Shown piece by piece: positions 24,182-30,875 of a DNA stretch of 45,577 nucleotides. Numbering within the stretch: the first letter of the stretch is position 1; the number at the start of each line of letters is the position of its first letter. A model generated the notes under the pieces. It saw nothing but the letters and a program-made list of their open reading frames with translations, made no database searches and was not told the DNA's origin. Position numbers and translations under genes: made by a program. This stretch comes from Pedosphaera sp. (GTDB lineage Bacteria; Verrucomicrobiota; Verrucomicrobiia; Limisphaerales; SIBH01): NCBI GenBank assembly GCA_009695285.1, contig SIBH01000004.1:1-45577 (forward strand), given 5' to 3'.

Positions 24182-26052
24182 ACACCGACCCGACTGACAA
24201 GAACAAATACACCGCGCCGCCGCCGGAGGAAGAAGTGGCCCAACTCGACGACGCGGTGATCGGCCGCGCGTTCCGCTGGTCGGCGGTGGCGTTCGTCATC
24301 CTCGCCGGTGCGGTGGCGGGCGGGATTTGGTACGCGAAGCGCAAGCCGCCGGTTGCGCCCGTCCAGCAGACGAAACTGACCTCGCCGACGGTGGCCGCCC
24401 CGGCGCCGGCGGAAATTCCCATGGTGAAATTCACCGACATCACCGTCGGGTCGGGAATCAAATTCATCCACCACAGCGGCGCGACCGGCGAGAAGCTACT
24501 GCCGGAAACGATGGGCGGCGGCGTGGCCTTCCTCGATTTCGACAACGACGGCGCGCAGGATTTGCTGTTCATCAACAGCGGCGACTGGCCGTGGCAGACG
24601 GCGAACCGCCAGGCCGACGCGACGATGAAACTTTACCGAAACGACGGGCATGGAAAGTTCACCGACGTGACGGCGGGTTCGGGACTCGACGTGAGCTTTT
24701 ACGGAATGGGCGTGGCGGTGGGTGATTACGACAACGACGGGCGGCCGGACGTTTTTATCACGGCGGTGGGCGGGAATCGTTTGTTTCACAATCTGGGGAA
24801 TGGAAAATTCGCCGACGTGACGGCGGAGTCGGGCGTGGGCGGATCGCCCGCGCAGTGGAGCACGGGCGCGGCGTGGCTGGATTACAACAACGACGGGAAG
24901 CTCGATTTATTCGTCGCCAATTACGTGAAGTGGTCGCGCCAGATCGACGCCGAGGTCGGCTACAAGATCGACGGCCAGACGCGCGCCTACGGGCAGCCGA
25001 TGAATTTCGAGGGGACATTTCCGCAGTTGTTTCGCAACATGGGCGGCCGGAAATTCACCGATGTTTCCCAAGCGGCCGGCGTGCAGGTGAAGAACAAGGA
25101 CACCGGCGTGCCCGTCGCCAAATCGCTCGGCGTCGCGCCGGTGGACATCGACGGGGACGGCTGGATCGACCTGATCGTGGCGAACGACACGGTGCAGAAT
25201 TTTGTGTTTCACAATCAGAGGGACGGGAAGTTCAAGGAGATCGGCCTGTCGTCGGGCGTGGGCTTCGATGCGAACGGCGCGGCGCGCGGCGCGATGGGCA
25301 TTGACGCCGCGCAGTACCGGAACGACGGCGCGCTCGGCGTCGCCATCGGGAATTTCGCTAACGAGATGACGGCGCTCTACGTTTCGCAGAAGGAGCCGCT
25401 GAACTTCACCGACGAGGCCATCGCGGAGGGCGTCGGCCCGGCCAGCCGGCTGCTGCTGAAGTTCGGCGTGTTCTTCTTTGATTACGACCTGGACGGGCGG
25501 CTCGATCTGCTCACGGCCAACGGGCATCTGGAGCAGGAGATTTCCAAAATTCAAAAGAGCCAGAGCTACGCGCAGCCGGCGCAGTTGTTCTGGAACTGCG
25601 GCGCGAAGAACGCGGCGAGTTTCGCCGTGGTGCCGGCGGGCAAGGCGGGCGGAGACTTGTTCAAGCCGATGGTCGGGCGGGCGTCGGCCTTTGCGGACAT
25701 TGACGGCGACGGCGATCTGGACGTGGTGCTGACGCAGGTGAACGGCCCGCCGTTGCTGCTCCGCAACGACCAGCAGCTCGGCCATCACTGGCTGCGGTTG
25801 AAGCTGGTCGGAACGAAGTCCAACCGTTCCGCCATCGGCGCGCGCCTTGTGGTGAAGGCTGGCGGACTGACGATGCAGCGCACGGTGATGCCGACGCGCA
25901 GCTACCTCGCGCAATCGGAGCTGCCCGTGACCATCGGGCTGGGCCGTGCGGACAAGGTGGAGTCGGTGGAAATTATCTGGCCGGGCGGGGCGAAGCAGGT
26001 GGTGACGCCGGTGCGGATCGACACGACCACGGTGATCGTGGAGGCGCGCTGA
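24178..26052 (+). CDS. Membrane-anchored FG-GAP/ASPIC (CRTAC1-like) protein
   Basis: A 624-residue protein with an N-terminal cytoplasmic tail and one transmembrane helix (about 33-52), then a seven-bladed FG-GAP/VCBS propeller. Repeated Ca2+-binding loops follow DxDxDGxxD, for example FDNDGAQDLLF, YDNDGRPDVF, DIDGDGWIDLIVAND and DIDGDGDLDVVLTQ. The C-terminal about 100 residues match the ASPIC/UnbV module (LRLKLVGTKSNRSAIGARL, VESVEIIWPGG). Such proteins are usually exported, Ca2+-binding and involved in adhesion or in scaffolding; function is unknown. The 4-nt overlap with the pentaheme cytochrome gene implies equal expression and a shared complex. Confidence 0.9.
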   Translation: MNTDPTDKNKYTAPPPEEEVAQLDDAVIGRAFRWSAVAFVILAGAVAGGIWYAKRKPPVAPVQQTKLTSPTVAAPAPAEIPMVKFTDITVGSGIKFIHHSGATGEKLLPETMGGGVAFLDFDNDGAQDLLFINSGDWPWQTANRQADATMKLYRNDGHGKFTDVTAGSGLDVSFYGMGVAVGDYDNDGRPDVFITAVGGNRLFHNLGNGKFADVTAESGVGGSPAQWSTGAAWLDYNNDGKLDLFVANYVKWSRQIDAEVGYKIDGQTRAYGQPMNFEGTFPQLFRNMGGRKFTDVSQAAGVQVKNKDTGVPVAKSLGVAPVDIDGDGWIDLIVANDTVQNFVFHNQRDGKFKEIGLSSGVGFDANGAARGAMGIDAAQYRNDGALGVAIGNFANEMTALYVSQKEPLNFTDEAIAEGVGPASRLLLKFGVFFFDYDLDGRLDLLTANGHLEQEISKIQKSQSYAQPAQLFWNCGAKNAASFAVVPAGKAGGDLFKPMVGRASAFADIDGDGDLDVVLTQVNGPPLLLRNDQQLGHHWLRLKLVGTKSNRSAIGARLVVKAGGLTMQRTVMPTRSYLAQSELPVTIGLGRADKVESVEIIWPGGAKQVVTPVRIDTTTVIVEAR

Positions 26053-26198
26053 GGCTGGCTGGCCGGCGGGGCAGATCGACCGGGAATTCGCATTCACGTT
26101 GGCGGTGTGCCGGGATGCGGTTTTCTTCGAGCACCAGCCCGTCCGCCCGAAGTTTAATCTTGGCGTTCACGGACTCTTGACGGTTAATTCCGCCCGCA

Positions 26199-27263
26199 AT
26201 GAAACAAAAAGCATACGCCGCCGCCGGCGTGGACATCGATCTCGGCAACAAAGTCAAAGCCACGCTCCCGCAACTGCTCGCCTCGACGCACCGCCGCGAA
26301 GTGCTCGGCAAAGTTGGCGGCTTCGGCGGTCTCTTCCAGCTCGACCTCAAGAAATATCGCGAGCCGGTCCTGGTCAGCAGCGTGGACGGCGTGGGCACGA
26401 AGCTGAAGATCGCCTTCGCCATGGACCAGCACGACACCATCGGCGCGGACCTCGTGAACCATTGCGTGAACGACATCGCCGTGCTCGGCGCGGAACCGCT
26501 CTTCTTCCTCGATTACCTCGGCACGGGCAAACTCGAGCCGCACGTCTTCACCGAGATCATCAAAGGCTTCGCTCGCGCCTGCGCGGAGAACAAATGCGCT
26601 CTCATTGGCGGCGAAACCGCGCAGATGCCCGGCTTCTACCAGAAGGGTGAATACGACGTGAGCGGCACGATCGTCGGCGTGGTGGAGAAATCTCGGATGC
26701 TCAATGGCCGGAAAACTGTGAAGCGCGGCGACGTCGTCATCGGCATCGAATCCAGCGGCCTGCACACGAACGGCTATTCGCTCGGCCGGAAAATATTCTT
26801 CGAGCAATTGAAATTAAAAATCTCCAGCCGCATCCCCGGCTCGAAACTCACGCTCGGCGCGGAGTTGCTCAAAGTCCACGTCAGCTACGGCCCGCTTGTC
26901 CAAAAGCTCGTGGCGAAGTTCAATCCGGTTCACGCACCACGCACCACGCACCATGTCCGCGCTTTCGCCCACATCACCGGCGGCGGGTTCGTCGATAACA
27001 TCCCGCGCGTGCTGCCGAAGTCGCTCGACGTCGTCATCCGCAAAGGCTCGTGGGACATGCTGCCCATCTTCAAAATCATTGAGACGCAGAGCGGCGTGCC
27101 GGATGAGGAATTGTATCAGGTCTTCAACATGGGCATCGGCATGGTGACCATCGTGTCGGCGGACCAGGCGGAGGCGGTGTTGAAATTCATCCGCGCGCAG
27201 AAGCACCAAGCCTGGCTCATCGGCGAAGTGGTGAAGGGCAAGGGCGAGGCGCGGGTGGTTTGA
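26199..27263 (+). CDS. purM: Phosphoribosylformylglycinamidine cyclo-ligase
   Basis: A 354-residue PurM (AIR synthetase), which closes the imidazole ring in step 5 of purine synthesis using ATP in the cytoplasm. Family motifs are present: AYAAAGVDIDLGNK at the start, SSVDGVGTKLKIAF, GADLVNHCVNDIAVLGAEPL, GGETAQMPGFY, SSGLHTNGYSL and AHITGGGFVDNIPR. Length is normal except for about seven extra residues (HAPRTTHH region) before AHITGGG, encoded by three tandem copies of CACGCAC (26931-26951). purD lies 1.4 kb downstream, separated by a membrane protein gene and a TA module. Confidence 0.96.
   Translation: MKQKAYAAAGVDIDLGNKVKATLPQLLASTHRREVLGKVGGFGGLFQLDLKKYREPVLVSSVDGVGTKLKIAFAMDQHDTIGADLVNHCVNDIAVLGAEPLFFLDYLGTGKLEPHVFTEIIKGFARACAENKCALIGGETAQMPGFYQKGEYDVSGTIVGVVEKSRMLNGRKTVKRGDVVIGIESSGLHTNGYSLGRKIFFEQLKLKISSRIPGSKLTLGAELLKVHVSYGPLVQKLVAKFNPVHAPRTTHHVRAFAHITGGGFVDNIPRVLPKSLDVVIRKGSWDMLPIFKIIETQSGVPDEELYQVFNMGIGMVTIVSADQAEAVLKFIRAQKHQAWLIGEVVKGKGEARVV
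26931..26951 (+). repeat. Triple 7-bp tandem repeat within purM
   Basis: CACGCAC occurs three times head to tail at 26931-26937, 26938-26944 and 26945-26951. The 21 bp keep the purM frame and encode about HAPRTTH, at a site where relatives have a short loop before AHITGGG. Replication slippage or insertion of repeat DNA is the likely source. Confidence 0.7.
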
Positions 27264-27273
27264 AATTGTCATC

Positions 27274-27753
27274 ATGCCAACCAACCCATCGGACGGCGAC
27301 GACCGGGATTTTTTCCGTATTGCCTCTGGCGCCTCGGCGCTGGCCTTCGGCCTGCTGGCGGCGATGGTCTATTCCGTGAAACCCGTCGCCTCCGGCGTTT
27401 CCTTTCACCTCGGCCCCGGGACGGGGATCGCTTTTGTGGCGGGCGCGGTGGTGGCCTGGCTATACTGGCGGCTGCTGCGGGGACTGGGAAGCAAGGACGG
27501 ACAAAAGCCGGCCAAGTCCCGGAAATTTTTTATCTGTTCCATCGCGCTGCTGGCCGGCGCGTTTCTCCTCTTTTGTTATCCGCTCAAATTTGTGCCTCCG
27601 GCCAAGCGTGGCGATGTTGCGTTTGGGCTGGCGCTGGCCGTGGCCTTCCTCTCCGTGGTGGCCTTCTTGCTCTGGAAGACGGTGAAGTTTCTCAATGCCG
27701 ATCCGGATCGCACGGACAAGGAAGACAGAGACGGTCCAGCATCATCCCGATGA
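27274..27753 (+). CDS. Four-helix membrane protein of unknown function
   Basis: A 159-residue protein with four predicted transmembrane helices at about 16-34, 48-68, 85-102 and 114-136, short loops, a hydrophilic charged N-terminus (MPTNPSDGDDRDFF) and a C-terminal tail rich in Asp/Arg (DPDRTDKEDRDG). It begins 10 nt after the purM stop and is probably co-transcribed with it. No family is recognised. Codon use looks like the surrounding genes. Confidence 0.65.
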   Translation: MPTNPSDGDDRDFFRIASGASALAFGLLAAMVYSVKPVASGVSFHLGPGTGIAFVAGAVVAWLYWRLLRGLGSKDGQKPAKSRKFFICSIALLAGAFLLFCYPLKFVPPAKRGDVAFGLALAVAFLSVVAFLLWKTVKFLNADPDRTDKEDRDGPASSR

Positions 27754-27808
27754 TCGTGAAATTTCTTTCCCGAGCAGGCCGTTCCTGCATCAATTCGCGT
27801 GGCAATAA

Positions 27809-27877
27809 ATGAAACTCCTCGCATCGGTTCGGGCGGACGCAAGCACGCGCTGGTTTGGAAACGGCCGCAGTCGCCGC
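27809..27877 (+). pseudogene. Remnant copy of the purD 5' end
   Basis: This 69-bp stretch aligns with the first 70 bp of purD (28631-28700), from ATGAAACTCCTCG to CAGTCGCCGC. It has one base deleted (the T of CTCGTCATC) and roughly six substitutions. The deletion destroys the purD frame. It lies 34 bp before the TA antitoxin start, so the TA module sits between a decayed and an intact copy of the purD start. Confidence 0.75.
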
Positions 27878-27910
27878 CTGTTGCTTGACTTTCCTGCGAA
27901 CGCCGACATA

Positions 27911-28162
27911 ATGTCTTACGTGAAAGTTTTCACGGTGAGACAATTGGATCGTGAGCCGGCGGTGGTGCTGGACGCGGCGAACAAGGAAGGCGTCGTCCAC
28001 GTCAGGTGCCGCGAGGGGCGCGTTTATTCCATCCAGCCGGAAGCGTCCGCCCGCAAGCCCATCACGCTGCCGGATTTCGCCGCACGTCGCCGGGCAATTT
28101 TTCCAAAGATGATTCCGTCCGCCCAGGTTCGCAAGGTGGACAAACGCATTCGCGGTGAATGA
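27911..28162 (+). CDS. Phd/YefM-like antitoxin of a PIN-toxin module
   Basis: An 83-residue protein beginning MSYVKVFTVRQLDREPAVVL, which resembles the N-terminal DNA-binding part of the Phd/YefM family (FTVRELNREP-type). A short strand pair (VVHVRCREGRVYSIQPE) and a basic C-terminal tail that would cover the toxin follow. The stop overlaps the toxin start by ATGA (28159-28162), the usual antitoxin-then-toxin arrangement. It would bind and repress its own promoter and neutralise the PIN protein. The start at 27911 is preferred because the in-frame ATG at 27809 belongs to the purD remnant. Confidence 0.75.
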   Translation: MSYVKVFTVRQLDREPAVVLDAANKEGVVHVRCREGRVYSIQPEASARKPITLPDFAARRRAIFPKMIPSAQVRKVDKRIRGE

Positions 28163-28626
28163 TTCCCTACGCTGATACCAATTTCTTCACCCGCACCTAT
28201 CTGGAACTGCCGGACAGTTCCGAGGCTGACCGGCTGGCGGCGCGGGCGGAGCGCGGTGAGGCCCGTCCGTTGCCGGTGACCTGGCTGCACCGCCTGGAAG
28301 TCGTCAACGCCTTCCAGCTTCATGTTTTTTTCGCGCGTTCGCCTGGGCAGCATTTTGTCACGCCGGAGCAGGCGGCATTGGCCCACGCAAACTTCCTGGA
28401 CGATCTGACCAAGGAGAGTTTCATTCGCAATGCGGTTGTGCCCGTTGGCGATCTGGAGCGGCAATTCGAGGAGCTTGCGATGCGTCACACCGCCAAACAT
28501 CGCTTCCGCACGTATGATCTGCGGCACGTTGCTTCGGCGCTCGCGCTCAAGTGCGACACGTTCTGAAGTTTTGATTCCAAAGCGTCAAAGCTGGCCGCGC
28601 TGGAGGGTTTGAAGATTCGTCGTTGA
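28159..28626 (+). pseudogene. PIN-domain toxin with premature stop near the C-terminus
   Basis: The intact frame encodes a PIN ribonuclease with Asp6 (YADTNFF), Glu47 (HRLEVVNAF) and Asp120 (FRTYDLRHVASALAL). It stops at TGA 28564-28566 after residue 135 (ALKCDTF). The same frame continues SFDSKASKLAALEGLKIRR to TGA 28624-28626, and PIN families commonly read CDTFWSFDxKA at this point. A TGG-to-TGA change at Trp136 is the simplest reading. The truncated product lacks the last acidic residue of the active site (SFD) and the final helix, so it is probably inactive. If functional, it would be a VapC-like endonuclease. Confidence 0.7.
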
Positions 28627-28630
28627 TGCA

Positions 28631-29977
28631 ATGAAACTCCTCGTCATCGGTTCCGGCGGACGCGAGCACGCGCTGGTTTGGAAGCTGGCGCAGTCGCCGC
28701 ACGTCACGCAGATGTGGTGCGCGCCGTGCAACGCGGGCATCGCCGGAGAGCGGCTTGTGAAAAATTCTTCGCTGGTCGAGTGCGTGAGCATCGGCGCGGA
28801 GGATTTGCCGGGACTGCTGGCGTTCGCGCAGGAGAAGAAGGCGGATCTCACCGTGGTCGGGCCGGACAATCCGCTCGCGCTCGGCATCGTGGATTTGTTT
28901 CAGAAGCACGGGCTGCGGATTTGGGGGGTGAACCAGAAGGCGGCGCAGTTCGAGTCTTCGAAAGTTTTTTCGCAGCAGTTCATGGAGAAGTACGGCATCC
29001 CCACCGCGGCGGCGGGAACTTTTGACGACGCGGCGGCGGCGAAGAGGTTCTGCGCGTCGCTCGGCGGGCGTTGCGTGGTGAAGGCGGACGGACTCGCGCT
29101 GGGCAAGGGGGTTTTGCTCTGCACGAACCAGGCCGAGGCGGAGCAGGCGGTGGATGAAATCATGGTGGGCCGGGCCTTCGGCGCGGCAGGCGCGCGGGTG
29201 GTGGTGCAGGAATTTCTCGAAGGCGTCGAGGTGTCGCTGCACGCGCTGTGCGACGGCCGGACGGCGAAAATTTTTCCGACCTCGCAGGACCACAAGCGCG
29301 CGCTCGCCGGCGATCTCGGCCTGAACACCGGCGGCATGGGGACGTATTCGCCGACGCCGTTCCTGACCGACGCGCAGCTCGCCGAGACCGCGCGCCAGGT
29401 TCTCGAACCGTTCATGCGCGGCTGCGTGGCGGAGGGGATTGACTATCGCGGCATCCTGTATCCGGGCGTGATGCTGACGAAAAACGGGCCGAAGATTTTG
29501 GAATTCAACGCGCGCTTCGGCGATCCGGAGACGCAGGTGTATCTGACGCGCCTCGAAAGTGATCTGGTCGAACTGCTCAATGCCAGCGTGGAGGGAACGC
29601 TCGACAAGATGGAGCTCAAGTGGAGTCCGCTGGCCTCGGTCTGCGTGGTGATGGCGTCGGGCGGCTATCCGGGAAATTACGCGAAGGGCAAAGTCATCAG
29701 CGGCCTCGACGCCGCCGCGCGGTTGGCGAACACGAAAGTTTTTCACGCCGGCACGGCACCGCATGGAAATCACATCGTCACCAACGGCGGCCGGGTGCTC
29801 GGCGTGACGGCGTGGGCGAAGGATTTGCCGGCCGCCCAGGCCGCCGCCTACGCCGCCGTGGAGAAAATCCATTTCGACGACGCGCAGTTCCGGCGGGACA
29901 TTGCGGCGAAGGCGCTGAACGGGATTAGAATCACGGTGATAAAATCCGCTCCGCCAGGTCCGGGGCCAGCGCGATAA
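28631..29977 (+). CDS. purD: Phosphoribosylamine-glycine ligase
   Basis: A 448-residue PurD (GAR synthetase), an ATP-grasp enzyme that joins glycine to phosphoribosylamine in step 2 of purine synthesis. Motifs: MKLLVIGSGGREHALVWKLA at the start, VVGPDNPLALG, CVVKADGLALGKGVLLC, GVEVSLHALCDG, DHKRALAGDLGLNTGGMGTY, and the metal-binding NARFGDPETQ. Length is normal with a short C-terminal extension (TVIKSAPPGPGPAR). The 3' end overlaps by 47 bp a convergent PIN toxin gene (29931-30353), and the 5' end follows the other TA module directly. Confidence 0.96.
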   Translation: MKLLVIGSGGREHALVWKLAQSPHVTQMWCAPCNAGIAGERLVKNSSLVECVSIGAEDLPGLLAFAQEKKADLTVVGPDNPLALGIVDLFQKHGLRIWGVNQKAAQFESSKVFSQQFMEKYGIPTAAAGTFDDAAAAKRFCASLGGRCVVKADGLALGKGVLLCTNQAEAEQAVDEIMVGRAFGAAGARVVVQEFLEGVEVSLHALCDGRTAKIFPTSQDHKRALAGDLGLNTGGMGTYSPTPFLTDAQLAETARQVLEPFMRGCVAEGIDYRGILYPGVMLTKNGPKILEFNARFGDPETQVYLTRLESDLVELLNASVEGTLDKMELKWSPLASVCVVMASGGYPGNYAKGKVISGLDAAARLANTKVFHAGTAPHGNHIVTNGGRVLGVTAWAKDLPAAQAAAYAAVEKIHFDDAQFRRDIAAKALNGIRITVIKSAPPGPGPAR

Positions 29978-30353
29978 AGTGGCGGCGGTTGAGCGTGTAA
30001 ATTTTTTCCGCCTTCACTTTGCGGGCGCAGGCCATGAGCAAGAGATCGTAAATCGCGCCGCCGCGCGCGCCGGCCGGCCCGGCCATCTCCACCAGTTTCA
30101 TCTGTTCCGGGGCGGAGAGCGTGACCAGCGTGAGGCGGTCGTGGACATTATGACGGATGAGGCTGGCGGCCTCACCGGGCGCGAGTTGGATTTTCAAACG
30201 TCCACCGGTGAGCGTGGCGAAACATTCCGCCAAGGAATGCGCCCCGGCGTGGCCGTCCCTGACCGACTCCAAAATTTGGGCGCAGTCTTCGTGCCGGGCT
30301 TCGTCCTCGACCATTGCCGCCACCAGCACGGTGGTGTCAAAAAACTCAATCAT
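29931..30353 (-). CDS. PIN-domain toxin of an AbrB-PIN (VapBC-type) module
   Basis: A 140-residue PIN domain, apparently intact. The acidic set is Asp6 (MIEFFDTTVLV), Glu43 (AECFATL) and Asp103 (GGAIYDLLLMACA), with TLNRRHF as the fourth-site region. VapC-like proteins cut RNA with Mg2+. The start overlaps the antitoxin stop by ATGA (30350-30353). The 3' end runs 47 bp into the convergent purD, which limits tolerance for mutations in either gene. The sequence is only distantly similar to the PIN protein at 28159, so the two modules are of different origin. Confidence 0.85.
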   Translation of the reverse strand: MIEFFDTTVLVAAMVEDEARHEDCAQILESVRDGHAGAHSLAECFATLTGGRLKIQLAPGEAASLIRHNVHDRLTLVTLSAPEQMKLVEMAGPAGARGGAIYDLLLMACARKVKAEKIYTLNRRHFIALAPDLAERILSP

Positions 30354-30598
30354 AACCGGTCGGCGCGGGTTTCCGACAGGGCCTTGACCGCATCCGCCGC
30401 GACGCCCTGCTTGGGCACGACGAGGAGCTTTCCTTTGCGGCGCAGGCGGGTTGGCTCCGGTTCGGCCAGTGTCAATTCCACGCGGTTGCCCAGCACCTGC
30501 ACCTCAAACCGGGCGGCGGACGGCGTGTTCAGCGACTGGCGAATATTTTTGGGAAGAACCAGTCGTCCCGATTGATCCATCGCAATGGTTGTTTTCAT
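30350..30598 (-). CDS. AbrB/SpoVT-type antitoxin
   Basis: An 82-residue protein whose N-terminal half is a SpoVT/AbrB swapped-hairpin DNA-binding domain: MKTTIAMDQSGRLVLPKNIR, with the LVLPKNIR core typical of VapB-type antitoxins. It continues through VELTLAEPEP and a basic C-terminus (RLRRKGKLLVVPKQG) that would contact the toxin. The ATG at 30598 is chosen; an in-frame ATG at 30616 would add six residues. It should repress its own promoter together with the toxin; the repeats just upstream (30614-30657) are the likely operator. Confidence 0.85.
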   Translation of the reverse strand: MKTTIAMDQSGRLVLPKNIRQSLNTPSAARFEVQVLGNRVELTLAEPEPTRLRRKGKLLVVPKQGVAADAVKALSETRADRL

Positions 30599-30613
30599 GG
30601 GGCGATCATCGGT

Positions 30614-30657
30614 CATGGAATGGTAAATGGCAATTCTTATGGTAATCCTTATGGTAA
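30614..30657 (-). promoter_or_regulatory. Candidate operator of the AbrB antitoxin
   Basis: On the plus strand the 7-mer ATGGTAA or ATGGCAA occurs at 30620, 30627, 30639 and 30651. The last three steps are spaced 12 nt, about one helical turn. The cluster lies directly upstream of the antitoxin start, where an autorepressor site is expected. Function is inferred from position and spacing. Confidence 0.45.
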
Positions 30658-30742
30658 AACACTGGCCAGCCGGGCACAGCCCGTGGCGCAGGCGTTCCCA
30701 CCGGCGAGTTCCGGCTGTTTCTCGCGGCCACGCCCAGATCAC

Positions 30743-30812
30743 GGGGCGGGGACGCCCCTCGAACTTGCAGCCGGGGACGGCTGCGCTACAGGTGCGGGGG
30801 CCTGTTGCCCCC
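30743..30812. repeat. Three GC-rich hairpins upstream of the S41-like gene
   Basis: Three perfect 6-bp stems follow one another: GGGGCG/CGCCCC at 30743-30758, GCAGCC/GGCTGC at 30767-30784 and GGGGGC/GCCCCC at 30796-30812. The cluster lies between the AbrB gene and the S41-like gene and resembles repeat DNA. A leader or attenuator role cannot be excluded. Confidence 0.5.
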
Positions 30813-30875
30813 ATCGCTGGCGAGTTTCTTGACGGGACTTTACTTTCCATCAGGCCTGCCCCACTTTTCCCGCGC

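Noticed and set aside
28564-28566. TGA in the PIN gene as selenocysteine or programmed readthrough
   Set aside because: The family has Trp at this position, so a TGG-to-TGA change is sufficient.
30743-30812. Riboswitch or tRNA-like structure
   Set aside because: Three short stems without a conserved core or a T-loop; nothing matches a known riboswitch.
30627-30875. N-terminal extension of the S41-like protein
   Set aside because: The stretch has no signal-peptide character and reads through a hairpin cluster; the signal peptide starts at 30876.
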